The position numbers and the translations under genes are program-made. From NCBI GenBank assembly GCA_965223725.1, contig CBDCXE010000005.1:62001-126000 (forward strand): a DNA stretch of 64,000 bases, read 5' to 3'. Source of the stretch: CBDCXE01 sp965223725 [NCBI: Nitrospinota bacterium] (GTDB lineage: Bacteria > Nitrospinota_A > UBA7883). This document shows positions 1 through 8,337 of the stretch, one piece after another (position 1 is the stretch's first letter; every line of letters begins with the position of its first letter). A model generated the notes under the pieces. That model did no database searches, was not told the origin of the DNA, and was given only the letters and a program-made list of their open reading frames with translations.

Positions 1-1768
1 TCTCCATGCCCCGCCCGATGTCATGGGCCAGCCGGACCGATTCCCGGAAACCGGTGGAAGGTGGTATGGCCACGAAAACGTTGCCCGCCTTGACCGCCCT
101 CTCCACCGCCTCCTCCGGGTCCATACCCCGGGCGGCGGCCATGCAGGCGCAGGTCACCACATCCATGGAGCAGGCGCCCAGGCACATCATGTCGATGATC
201 GCCATGGCGGTGGCGGAGATGGCGTCGATGGTCTCCCGGTCGCGGTTCATCAACGCCTCCGGCGCGGCTTTGGCCAGCACGTTTTCCAGCTCGTAAACCT
301 TGCCGTCGATCTTCACCTCCACATCGATATGGGCGTCGAAGGCGAAGTGGCTATGGGCGAACTTATGCTTGCGTCTGCCGGAGCCGGGGGCCACCCTGGT
401 GAAGTTGATATACTCCACATCCTTCCCGGTCAGGCGGCTCATGGTTTTCGCCACCGCTTCGGCGTTGCGCACGATCAGCTTCTGCTGGATATCGCCGATC
501 AGCTCCTCCAGCGAGGCGCCCGCCTCCATCTGTTCATAGGCGTATGTGGCGCGGTTCGATATGGCGTTGGTCATCACCGGCTCCGTCGCCCGGATGATCA
601 TGTTCGTCAGCGGGCCGCGGTTGATACTCTCCGCCTTTCTGGCCAGCAGGTTGTTGGCCGCCGAGGCCGATTCGCTCTGAAAATAGTGATCGCACACCGA
701 CCGGATGGCGTCAATTATATCCTCCTCCGAAGCGCCGGAGCCCAGCATGCGCAGCGCCAGCACAGGCGCGGTGACCCAATGGTGCAGCGGCACCACCAGC
801 GGCCCGCCCGCCCGGCCAACGCCGATCATGGCGCCCTCCTGCACAATCGAGCATATCTCCGAAAACATGATCATGCCCACGACCGTGGGGGTGCCGGAGT
901 CTTTCAGTATGATGGCCAGGTCGCCGATAACCTTCGCCGTCTCCAGTTCTTCACCGGTGCCGCGGATATGTATCTTTTTTGGCAGGCCCACTTCCTCCAC
1001 GGCGGTGGTGGCGGATGTCTCCGGCGTTCTGGTTTTCAGGAAATCGCCGAACTCCTCGCCCACATAAGAGTCGGGGTGGATAATCTCCAACGCGGCGGCG
1101 GAACCGAACAGCGCTGATAGCCACCGGTTCGGCCGCATACCGGCGGATTGATAGGCGCTGACCATTGCCCGGGAGCCGATGGACGCCAGCTTCTTGCCCA
1201 GCTTTGGAAACAGATGATCCTCGCCAATGGCCGAATGCCCGACCACAGGGCCACCCGCCCCCAGCGGCAGAAAGTTCGCGTCGTACGGCGCCAGGTTCTG
1301 CTCCGCCATGGCCTGGTATATGGCCAGCGTGGCGGCGAACCCCGATATTTTGTTGTTCTGCTTTTCGGTAGGCATCGACGATATCCTGCCGGATGGTATC
1401 TGTGCCGCCATCCGTGTGACCGCGCCCAGCTTCCGGTTGGGCATAGGGATGCCGCACTGGGCGCCCACCCCGGACCAGTAGAGAAGCGTCGCTGTGCACA
1501 AGGCGGCGTTGGCCGGGTCGGCGCCGCACCGCATCAGCATGTCGATCGCTTTTTTCGCGGTTTCGTCCAGCTCCGTATACTGTTCGGAGCCGACCTCCAT
1601 GTCGTGCCTTTTGCCCTTTTTTATCTCTTTGGCGATGACGTCGCACGCCGCCCAGATGCCCATGTTGAACGCGCCCCATCCGCCCAGGCCCGGGTCAAGG
1701 TTTTCCAGCGTAAGGTAATCCGGCTTCGCAGTGACAGCCCTGAACGTGGCTATTATTTCCTTGTTCAT
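1..1768 (-). CDS. Large unrecognised protein, 3' end cut off by the window edge
   Basis: The minus strand is open for about 589 codons from ATG 1768 to the left edge without a stop, starting MNKEIIATFRAVTAKP. I do not recognise the family. It looks cytosolic: no signal peptide, many Gly/Ala-rich stretches such as GAGGPVVGHSAIGEDHL, several scattered Cys (WAACDV, MRCGADP, ALCTAT, GAQCGIPM) and a Cys group near the visible end (LGACSMDVVTCACMAAARG). The ATG shares one base with the stop of the upstream methyltransferase gene (TGATG), so the two are translationally coupled and a shared role in corrinoid methyl transfer is inferred. GC-rich wobble positions, as in the cbi operon, support real coding. 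Shadow reading frames on the plus strand are long but show no family features. Confidence 0.75.
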   Translation of the reverse strand, partial: MNKEIIATFRAVTAKPDYLTLENLDPGLGGWGAFNMGIWAACDVIAKEIKKGKRHDMEVGSEQYTELDETAKKAIDMLMRCGADPANAALCTATLLYWSGVGAQCGIPMPNRKLGAVTRMAAQIPSGRISSMPTEKQNNKISGFAATLAIYQAMAEQNLAPYDANFLPLGAGGPVVGHSAIGEDHLFPKLGKKLASIGSRAMVSAYQSAGMRPNRWLSALFGSAAALEIIHPDSYVGEEFGDFLKTRTPETSATTAVEEVGLPKKIHIRGTGEELETAKVIGDLAIILKDSGTPTVVGMIMFSEICSIVQEGAMIGVGRAGGPLVVPLHHWVTAPVLALRMLGSGASEEDIIDAIRSVCDHYFQSESASAANNLLARKAESINRGPLTNMIIRATEPVMTNAISNRATYAYEQMEAGASLEELIGDIQQKLIVRNAEAVAKTMSRLTGKDVEYINFTRVAPGSGRRKHKFAHSHFAFDAHIDVEVKIDGKVYELENVLAKAAPEALMNRDRETIDAISATAMAIIDMMCLGACSMDVVTCACMAAARGMDPEEAVERAVKAGNVFVAIPPSTGFRESVRLAHDIGRGME

Positions 1769-2796
1769 CAGTTTTTCCAGTTGTTGGCGGTGTCAATCAT
1801 TGTGTGTATGTTAGCCAGCGGCACATCGGGCGGGATATCGCAGCCCGGCATCAGGATAAATCCGCCGCCATCGGCCGCCCTCTCTAAAATATGCAGGCAG
1901 TCCCGCTCTACCTTCTCCACCGATCCATGTAGCAACGAGTGCACCGGGTCGATGTTTCCAGCAAAGCAGATCTTGCCTGCAAGGGTTTCCCTGGCTTTTC
2001 CTATATCGGTCTTATGATCCAGGCTGATACAGCTCGCCCCGGTTTCCGGATAGAGCTCCAGCCGGTCTGTCGTGTCACCGCATATATGCAATATTGTCAG
2101 CACATCGTGAGAGTTTGTCCAGTCGAAAAATTTTCTCAGATGGGGCAACGCAAAAGTTTCGAACTGTTTTTTCGAGATCAGATCGCCCGAGGCGGTCGGG
2201 TCGCCGATGGTTATCATCTCTATGGCGCCATCCTCCACCAGCGGCGTGAAAATACGTATCAGCAGTTCGTTGATAAAATCCAGAACCTTCTCCAGAAACT
2301 CCGGCTTCTTGTAAATCATTTTGACGAACGCCTCTTCCCCCACGATCCGCGCGCCCAGGGTGAACGGACCCCAGGCGGTCATGGTCACCAGATACTCGTC
2401 GCCGATCTTCGCCTTTGCGGCGCGGAATGCGGCGCGTACTGTATTGATGTAAGGGTCGGTATCAACCCGGGAGATGTCAAGCTGTTCCAGCTCATCCTCC
2501 GACGAGACGATGGTATGGTCCAGATCCACCGCGCCCTTCTCCGGAAACATGATCCCGGTACCCAACGCAACCGCCGGCAGGTTCGGGAATCCGGAGCCGG
2601 CGTAGACAATGCCGCTGCGCGCCTCGGCGGCCATTTTCAGCAGGAAGCCGGTCATGGTCTCCTCGTCGCTGAGGATATGTTTCAGCGTGGTATTGAAATG
2701 GGACGCGCCCCAGGTGCCACCACCCATGAGCGCCACCGGGACCGTGTCTGGTTCGCCGCAGTTCAAGGCTGTGACCAGGGCGTCTTTCGGGTTCAT
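1768..2796 (-). CDS. URO-D family corrinoid-dependent methyltransferase (MtaA/MtbA/CmuA-like)
   Basis: 342 aa, TIM-barrel uroporphyrinogen decarboxylase superfamily, methylcobalamin methyltransferase branch. The zinc-site pattern known from MtaA/MtbA is visible: H-x-C in LTILHICGDTTD and a late Cys in LMPGCDIPPDVP. GNIDP and the N-terminal MNPKDALVTALN are also typical. Such enzymes move a methyl group between a corrinoid protein and a thiol or other acceptor; the acceptor is unknown here. ATG 2796 is preferred because AAAGGTG lies 7 bases upstream and homologues begin with MNPKD or similar; an in-frame ATG at 2823 would add nine residues. It follows cbiJ after a 111-base gap, so it may belong to the same transcript, and it is coupled to the unknown gene downstream. 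True heme-pathway HemE is unlikely given the Zn ligands. Confidence 0.85.
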   Translation of the reverse strand: MNPKDALVTALNCGEPDTVPVALMGGGTWGASHFNTTLKHILSDEETMTGFLLKMAAEARSGIVYAGSGFPNLPAVALGTGIMFPEKGAVDLDHTIVSSEDELEQLDISRVDTDPYINTVRAAFRAAKAKIGDEYLVTMTAWGPFTLGARIVGEEAFVKMIYKKPEFLEKVLDFINELLIRIFTPLVEDGAIEMITIGDPTASGDLISKKQFETFALPHLRKFFDWTNSHDVLTILHICGDTTDRLELYPETGASCISLDHKTDIGKARETLAGKICFAGNIDPVHSLLHGSVEKVERDCLHILERAADGGGFILMPGCDIPPDVPLANIHTMIDTANNWKN

Positions 2797-2907
2797 TAAC
2801 CCGCACCTTTCATGACCGGGCAAGGATTTTCCAATTGACCACCTCCATCTTCTTTATAACGGAAGCTTATCATATCAGAAAAACCGCAACAACAACCCTG
2901 CGAGGCT

Positions 2908-3678
2908 TTAATCTACGTGGCTCAACTCATCGGCTAACGCAACGACAATATCGTCTATATTTTTGAACGATTTAACGTTATCTTCCGGAGGGCGGTTGAC
3001 CAACACCACATGGATGCCCGTCCGCCGCGCCGCTTCCACCTTCTCCGGCACGCCGCCCGGTTTGCCGCTGTCTTTGGTGACCAGCACACCGGCGCCGATC
3101 TGGTTGATATGATCGATGTTCTGCTCCACGCTGAAAGGGCCACGCATTGCGATGATCTCGTCATCGTTCAGCCCGGCTTTGCGGCACGCCTCGATGGATG
3201 CGGGATGATCCAGCACCCGCGCCACCACCGTAAGCCCGGTCCGACGCGCTTCGGCGGCGTAGGGTCCGGCGTTGTTGGAGCCTATGGTCAGCAGCGCCGG
3301 CTTGCCGTAATAAAACGCCAGCGCGGCCGCCTGCTCATGGGTGTCCACCGCCGCCATGTTCTCATACTCATACACTTCGCTGTCGCGGGTATAGGTCAGC
3401 AGACCGATGCCGGCGGACTTAGCGGCTTTGGCGATGGTGATGCTGGCGTCCCGGGCGAAGGGGTGGGTGGCGTCGACGACGCAACGGATCCCTTCCGCCT
3501 CAATCAGCTCGATCATTTGGTCCATATTCAACCTGCCGCGCCGCCTGCGGATACGTGGGTGATCCCCCACACTAAGCTCCACATCGGTGGCGGTGGAGGC
3601 AAGAACATCGAACCCGGCCCCGGCGATCTTCTCCGCTATCGGCGCGGTCTCGCTGGTGCCGCCGAACAGCAGGATCAT
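2908..3678 (-). CDS. cbiJ: Cobalt-precorrin-6A reductase
   Basis: 256 aa. NAD(P)H-dependent reduction of the corrin macrocycle in cobalamin synthesis. The N-terminus MILLFGGTSETAPIAEK is the family's nucleotide-binding signature, followed by VVDATHPFARDAS, LTIGSNNAG and a C-terminal LVTKDSGKPGG, all typical of CbiJ/CobK. The start at 3678 overlaps the cbiH stop by four bases (ATGA); the in-frame extension up to 3834 is antisense-like in composition and not conserved. It is the last cbi gene of the riboswitch-controlled operon. Confidence 0.93.
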   Translation of the reverse strand: MILLFGGTSETAPIAEKIAGAGFDVLASTATDVELSVGDHPRIRRRRGRLNMDQMIELIEAEGIRCVVDATHPFARDASITIAKAAKSAGIGLLTYTRDSEVYEYENMAAVDTHEQAAALAFYYGKPALLTIGSNNAGPYAAEARRTGLTVVARVLDHPASIEACRKAGLNDDEIIAMRGPFSVEQNIDHINQIGAGVLVTKDSGKPGGVPEKVEAARRTGIHVVLVNRPPEDNVKSFKNIDDIVVALADELSHVD

Positions 3679-4454
3679 ATCTTGTAACCCCTGGCGGTGA
3701 CGATCCTGCCGTCGATCACGGTGGAAGATGTGGAGCCGATGATCAACGTGGTGCGCATGGCGATCTTCTCGTTGAGGAAATCGCCCAGGGTGGAGATCAC
3801 GATGTTCTGGTTTTCCAGGCTGATGGAATCGCAAATGCCCACCGGCGTTTCGGCAGGGCGGTGCTTGGCGAATATCGCCGCCGCCTCTTCGATCTGCGTC
3901 ACCCGTTTTTTGCTCTTCGGGTTATACAGCGCCACCACCATATCCGCCTTGGCCACCGCCTCCAGCCGCTCCAGGATCATCTCCCACGGCACCAGTAGGT
4001 CGCTGAGGCTGATGACGGCGTAGTCGAGCGACAACGGCGCCCCCAGCAGAGCCGCCGCAGAGTTGGCCGCCGACACGCCCGGCACTATTTCGATATCCAG
4101 GTCGGCGCCTTCCGTCTCCACCAGCTCGATGGCGAGCCCCGCCATGCCGTACACACCCGGGTCGCCGCTAGACACGATGGAGACGACATTGCCCTCCGCC
4201 GCCTTTTCGATGGCGGCCTTGCAGCGGTCCACCTCTTTGGTCATACCGGTGGAAATGACCTCCTTTTCGTCGGTCAAATCCTCGACCAGCTCCACATATT
4301 TGGTATAGCCGACAACTATATCGCTGGCGTCGATCGCCGCTTCGGCTCTATGGGTTCTGTCCATCGCGCCTCCGGGTCCTATTCCAACGACGAACAGTTT
4401 TCCTTTGCTATTGCCACCGTTATTCCGTTGTATTTCGTTTTGCGTAGTATTAAT
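3675..4454 (-). CDS. cbiH: Precorrin-3B/cobalt-factor III C17-methyltransferase, with an abnormal start
   Basis: SAM-dependent methylation at C17 with ring contraction. Family motifs: GKLFVVGIGPGG, STGMTKEVDRC, VSSGDPGVYGMAG, IEIVPGVSAANSAAA, VALYNPKSKKR. The first ATG (4364) lies after the essential GxGPG motif, so translation must enter further upstream. The frame is open there but has no ATG, GTG or TTG; the best candidate is ATT at 4454, six bases after GGAAGGAG. Alternatively cbiG and cbiH are joined by a -1 slip at A-AAG near 4404-4407, since cbiGH fusions are known. The coordinates use the ATT. Overlap with cbiG is about 76 bases. Confidence 0.85.
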   Translation of the reverse strand: MNTTQNEIQRNNGGNSKGKLFVVGIGPGGAMDRTHRAEAAIDASDIVVGYTKYVELVEDLTDEKEVISTGMTKEVDRCKAAIEKAAEGNVVSIVSSGDPGVYGMAGLAIELVETEGADLDIEIVPGVSAANSAAALLGAPLSLDYAVISLSDLLVPWEMILERLEAVAKADMVVALYNPKSKKRVTQIEEAAAIFAKHRPAETPVGICDSISLENQNIVISTLGDFLNEKIAMRTTLIIGSTSSTVIDGRIVTARGYKI

Positions 4455-5164
4455 TTTGTTCTCCTTCCAGACAGTAACGCAGCCGGCTCCGCCACGGCGG
4501 GCAGGCCGACCGATTTCTTTACAAATTCAGAATCGGAAAATTCCCTGTTCGATGCAAGGATCTCTTCCGACTGTATGAACCGGGCGGGGATTTCCAAACT
4601 CTCCGCCGCTTCCAGCAATCCGGTTTCATTCTTTTTGACATCGGCTGATGCGATATAACGCACCTTGTCGATATCGATCCCGGTCACTTTCAACGCATCC
4701 TTTATTGCGTATAATATTTCATTTTTACTTTTGCCTTTACGGCAGCCGACCCCCACGATAATGTTTTTCACAGCCTCGGTGGTGGTGGTGATCACAGGCT
4801 CCGCCCCCAGCGCGTTGGAGACTTTTACGGCGAGGTCGTTGGCGCCCCCTTCATGGCCGCTGAGCAGGCTGACGACATGCCGAGCGCCCACATCGAGGAC
4901 CAGCACCGCCGGGTCAGACTTTTTGCTTTTCACCAGCCCGGCGATGGCGCGCACCACCGCCCCGCATGGCGCCGCGAAGACCAGCCCGTCATACTTGTCG
5001 AACGAATCCACAACCACCGGGACGACTTTATCGAACCGCTCGGCGTCCTCGTATTCGCCATCGACCACGTTGCTGACAAACAGTTTCGCCTCCGGCATCG
5101 CCCTTTTCACCTGGCGCAGGGCGGCGGCGCCTTCCTTTGACAACGTTATGAGAGCTACTTTCAT
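4379..5164 (-). CDS. cbiG: Cobalt-precorrin-5A hydrolase
   Basis: 261 aa. Removes the two-carbon fragment (as acetaldehyde) from cobalt-precorrin-5A. The N-terminal domain has LVFAAPCGAVVRAIAG, VLDVGARHVVSLLSGHEGGANDLA and the C-terminal domain GVGCRKGKSKNEIL and IASADVKKNETGLLE, all CbiG marks. At 261 residues it is shorter than the usual 320-370, the linker between domains being compact. ATG 5164 overlaps the cbiF stop by four bases. The C-terminal end runs into the cbiH coding region and stops at TAG 4379-4381. Confidence 0.92.
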   Translation of the reverse strand: MKVALITLSKEGAAALRQVKRAMPEAKLFVSNVVDGEYEDAERFDKVVPVVVDSFDKYDGLVFAAPCGAVVRAIAGLVKSKKSDPAVLVLDVGARHVVSLLSGHEGGANDLAVKVSNALGAEPVITTTTEAVKNIIVGVGCRKGKSKNEILYAIKDALKVTGIDIDKVRYIASADVKKNETGLLEAAESLEIPARFIQSEEILASNREFSDSEFVKKSVGLPAVAEPAALLSGRRTKLILRKTKYNGITVAIAKENCSSLE

Positions 5165-5919
5165 TTTGCCGCGCTGTGCCTGTATTCGTGGGAAAAATTC
5201 TTGTCATACAACATAGAGAATGTGCTCTCGTCCCCCAGGGCATGGCCGACGATGATCATGGCGGTTTTCCTTATCCCGGCCGCCTCGACCTGGTCGGCGA
5301 TGTCCTCCAGGGTTCCTCGAAAAATCTGCTGGTCCGGCCAGGTGGCGCGGTATACCACCGCGATGGGGCAGTCGGCGCCGTAATCCTCCGCCAGTGTCAC
5401 CGCCATCTCCCGTATCTTGGTCACCGACAAAAAGATGCACATGGTCGATTGCGACTTGGCCAGCGCATCGATGCTCTGCTTCTCCGGTGTCGGCGTGCGC
5501 CCGGCGGCCCTGGTCAGGATGATGGTCTGCGATATTTCCGGCGCGGTCAGCTCCAGGTTCAACGCCGCCGCCGCGCCCTGGAACGAGCTGACGCCCGGCA
5601 CGGTCTCGTACTCTACACCCATTTCGTCGAACTTGAATATCTGCTCCCGGATGGCGCCATAGATCGACGGGTCGCCGGTATGGAGGCGCGCCACATCCTG
5701 CTCATTTTCCTTCGCCGATTTCACGACCTCGACAATGTCGTCCAGCGACATCTCGGCGGAGTTATGCAGCTCGGTCCCCTTCGGCACGGTGTTCATCACA
5801 TGATCGCTGACCAGCGAGCCTGCGTATATACATACAGGGCACGATTCCAGCAGACGTTTGGCCTTTAGTGTCAGCAGCTCCGGGTCGCCCGGCCCGGCGC
5901 CTATAAAATATACTTTCAC
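5161..5919 (-). CDS. cbiF: Cobalt-precorrin-4 C11-methyltransferase
   Basis: 252 aa SAM-dependent tetrapyrrole methylase. MKVYFIGAGPGDPELLTLKA is the start motif; YAGSLV, HTGDPSIYGAIREQ, ETVPGVSSFQGAAA and IILTRAAGRTPTPE are diagnostic of CbiF/CobM, which methylates C11 after ring contraction. It overlaps cbiL upstream and cbiG downstream by four bases each, so translation is coupled along the operon. Confidence 0.95.
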   Translation of the reverse strand: MKVYFIGAGPGDPELLTLKAKRLLESCPVCIYAGSLVSDHVMNTVPKGTELHNSAEMSLDDIVEVVKSAKENEQDVARLHTGDPSIYGAIREQIFKFDEMGVEYETVPGVSSFQGAAAALNLELTAPEISQTIILTRAAGRTPTPEKQSIDALAKSQSTMCIFLSVTKIREMAVTLAEDYGADCPIAVVYRATWPDQQIFRGTLEDIADQVEAAGIRKTAMIIVGHALGDESTFSMLYDKNFSHEYRHSAAK

Positions 5920-6644
5920 TGTTGATACCCTTTCGTATGAAGCAAAATTGTGGAGAGATACCCCTTGGTCTCCTCCGCGCCCATCAGCGCTCGCAGGTCG
6001 GTCTCGATGATCTGGCGCTCTTCCATCCCGGCGCCCGCCACGAACACGGCGTCGTCGATCACGTTCATATTGTCCAGCAGCTCCAGGATCGGTTGCAGAC
6101 GTTTGCCGACTTTCATTATCACCACGGAACCGCCAGTTTTAATCGCGTCCTCGATATCCTGCAGATCGTCGGAGCTGGGCACGATGGTCACCAGCTCTTT
6201 GCCTTCACCCACGGGGAAATTGGTCAGCGCCGCCACAGCCGCCAGCGCCATGACACCGGGGATGGTGACCACCTTCGCCTCCGGCAGGATCAGCATCAGC
6301 TCCCGCACCAGATATATGTATGTGGAATAGAGGAGTGAATCGCCCAATGTAATGAAACAGACGCTTTTCCCTTCGCGCAAGACCTCCGCCACCTGGGTCG
6401 CGGAGTCGATCCATTTTTTCCGCAGTTCGGTTTTCTCGGTGACCATGGGGAACACCAGCTCCCGCACTTCTGTTTGGTCCCCGACATATCGTTTGACGAT
6501 CTCGTACGCCACGCTTTCCGACTTTATCCTCGCCTTCGGCACGAACAGGCAGTCGCACTCCGAGATCAGCCTTGCCCCCTTCACCGTGATCAGCTCCGGG
6601 TCGCCCGGGCCGACGCCTATGCCGTATAATGTTCCAATGCTCAA
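5916..6644 (-). CDS. cbiL: Cobalt-factor II C20-methyltransferase
   Basis: 242 aa SAM-dependent methylase acting first after cobalt insertion. Motifs: LYGIGVGPGDPELITVKG, CLFVPKAR, ITLGDSLLYSTYIYL, TIPGVMALAAVAA. The LFVPK segment and the SLLYST loop separate CbiL/CobI from the other methylases in this operon. Four-base overlaps with cbiE upstream and cbiF downstream. Confidence 0.94.
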   Translation of the reverse strand: MSIGTLYGIGVGPGDPELITVKGARLISECDCLFVPKARIKSESVAYEIVKRYVGDQTEVRELVFPMVTEKTELRKKWIDSATQVAEVLREGKSVCFITLGDSLLYSTYIYLVRELMLILPEAKVVTIPGVMALAAVAALTNFPVGEGKELVTIVPSSDDLQDIEDAIKTGGSVVIMKVGKRLQPILELLDNMNVIDDAVFVAGAGMEERQIIETDLRALMGAEETKGYLSTILLHTKGYQQ

Positions 6645-7273
6645 TTGATATGCTCCTTTCTTACCAAAACCGCGATAGCCATCGACTCGGTCTCCACCTT
6701 GTCAAACTGATCGACGGTCAGTTTTCTAACCTTTTCGTTCTCCAGACTCAGGTTTTCACACAAATACAGAACCCAATCGCCTTTTAATTTATTTGCAAAC
6801 CCCACCACCCAGTCCTGCGACCTTTTTGTACCTAATAGCACCGCTATTTTGGTTATGGTGTCGTCCGGTTCGGTCACTTTTTCCGGGTCCTTGGAATGTG
6901 CGCTTATTATCATCGCGTCGTTCCAGCTCTGGCCCAGCGCGGCAAACGCGGCCTGGATAGAGCTGATACCCGGTATGATCCTGCACTGCTCAATACCAAA
7001 CTTTTTAACCACCAGTTTCGCCACGCTGAATATCCCCGGGTCGCCGGAGACCAGCACGGCCACCTTTCCTTTGCCCCGGTTTTTTTCTATGAACTCGATG
7101 GCCGCCTCGGTATTGGCGCCGCTGTTTAGTGTTACTGCGTCGGTATTTCCAGCCATCTCCAGCAACCGCCGGGAGCCGACGATGTAATCGGCGGTTTCAA
7201 TCGCCTCCGTCGCCGCCTGTGTCATCAATCCGGTGGCGCCAGGGCCGCATCCGACGATTGTTATCTTATCCAT
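6641..7273 (-). CDS. cbiE: Cobalt-precorrin-7 C5-methyltransferase (no CbiT domain)
   Basis: 210 aa. SAM methylase fold: ITIVGCGPGATGLMTQAA, YIVGSRRLLEMAG, VLVSGDPGIFSVA, IIPGISSIQAAFAALGQSW. It matches CbiE, which methylates C5. The C15 methylase/decarboxylase CbiT, usually adjacent or fused (CobL), is missing here; the protein ends just after the CbiE domain. ATG 7273 shares one base with the cbiD stop (TGATG) and has GGAG six bases upstream; a GTG at 7285 is a weaker alternative. Confidence 0.92.
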   Translation of the reverse strand: MDKITIVGCGPGATGLMTQAATEAIETADYIVGSRRLLEMAGNTDAVTLNSGANTEAAIEFIEKNRGKGKVAVLVSGDPGIFSVAKLVVKKFGIEQCRIIPGISSIQAAFAALGQSWNDAMIISAHSKDPEKVTEPDDTITKIAVLLGTKRSQDWVVGFANKLKGDWVLYLCENLSLENEKVRKLTVDQFDKVETESMAIAVLVRKEHIN

Positions 7274-8337
7274 CAACCGCTCCACCGCGACAGGTCGCCA
7301 TGGGCGCCGACTATTTTCGAAACCATGTTAATCAACACCACCGACACCGGTATATCGCGGCCGACTTTACGCCCGATCGCTTCGGCTATCCGTTTCGACG
7401 CCAGGTCGCCCAACGCCTTGCCCTGCCGCTCATCGATCACAGAAAATATCTCTTCCACCGTATTGTCCGCATCCGGCCGGAACCCGAGCGCCTCTTCCGC
7501 CGTCTCCAGAAATATCGGCACGGCGCTGGTCGAGTTTTTCGAATGGGTGTCCCACTGGCCGGTGATCAGCTTGCCCAGCTTGCCAGGGTGGCCCACCGCC
7601 AGTATCGCCTCCAGCTTTTTCACCGGCTCCGAGTCCATGATGAACCCCCATTCATTGCCGATCTCGACCACCGTTTCTTTTTTGATTTTCAAGGTCTCGA
7701 TGGCCGCCTTCGTCCCGATGTTCCCCGGAGTGAAGACCGGCGCCCTGACCCCCGCCGCCAACGCCACGTTCAGCAGGCACATGATCGATTGGCGAATCGC
7801 ATCGCAACTGTATGGTCGGACAATGCCTGTGGTGCCCAGTATGGACAGGCCCCCTTCCACGCCCAGCTTCGGGTTAAATGTTTTCTGCGCCAGCTTTTCG
7901 CCGCCGGGGATAGAGACCCGCACAACCAGGGGAATATCCGTTACCTCTCGAACAGCTTCGGTGATCATCCGTCTTGGACCCGGGTTGATGGCCGGTTCGC
8001 CCACCGGAACAGATAGGCCGGCCCGCATTACCGTTCCCACTCCTTCGCCAGCCTCGAATTGTACTTCGCCTCGATCCGTCATAAATACATCGGCGAAAAC
8101 GCTGGAACCATGGGTGATATCCGGGTCATCGCCCGCGTCCTTAATGACAGCGGCTCGCGCTCCATTTTCAATTTTTTCACCCTCCTCCACTTTCATCCGC
8201 GCCCGGTCGCCGTTGGCCAGGGTGATCTCTACATATTCCGGGAGGTCATCGCCGGTGATCAGGCAGGCCGCAGCTTTAGCGGCAACAGCCGCGCAAGCGC
8301 CTGTAGTGTAGCCGGATTTCAGGTTTTCTTTTTTCAT
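7273..8337 (-). CDS. cbiD: Cobalt-precorrin-5B C1-methyltransferase
   Basis: 354 aa, specific to the anaerobic cobalamin route. MKKENLKSGYTTGACAAVAAKA is the hallmark N-terminus; GIVRPYSCDAIRQSI, GNIGTKAAIE and GNEWGFIMD follow as expected. It differs from the SAM tetrapyrrole-methylase fold of its neighbours. It overlaps cbiO upstream by four bases and cbiE downstream by one. Confidence 0.95.
   Translation of the reverse strand: MKKENLKSGYTTGACAAVAAKAAACLITGDDLPEYVEITLANGDRARMKVEEGEKIENGARAAVIKDAGDDPDITHGSSVFADVFMTDRGEVQFEAGEGVGTVMRAGLSVPVGEPAINPGPRRMITEAVREVTDIPLVVRVSIPGGEKLAQKTFNPKLGVEGGLSILGTTGIVRPYSCDAIRQSIMCLLNVALAAGVRAPVFTPGNIGTKAAIETLKIKKETVVEIGNEWGFIMDSEPVKKLEAILAVGHPGKLGKLITGQWDTHSKNSTSAVPIFLETAEEALGFRPDADNTVEEIFSVIDERQGKALGDLASKRIAEAIGRKVGRDIPVSVVLINMVSKIVGAHGDLSRWSG

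Noticed and set aside
23-1117. Long plus-strand open frame at the left edge
   Set aside because: It is the antisense of the minus-strand coding frame; its product is Arg/His/Gly-rich with no family features.
1768-2796. HemE uroporphyrinogen decarboxylase
   Set aside because: The H-x-C and late Cys zinc ligands and the sequence length place it with corrinoid methyltransferases rather than heme synthesis.
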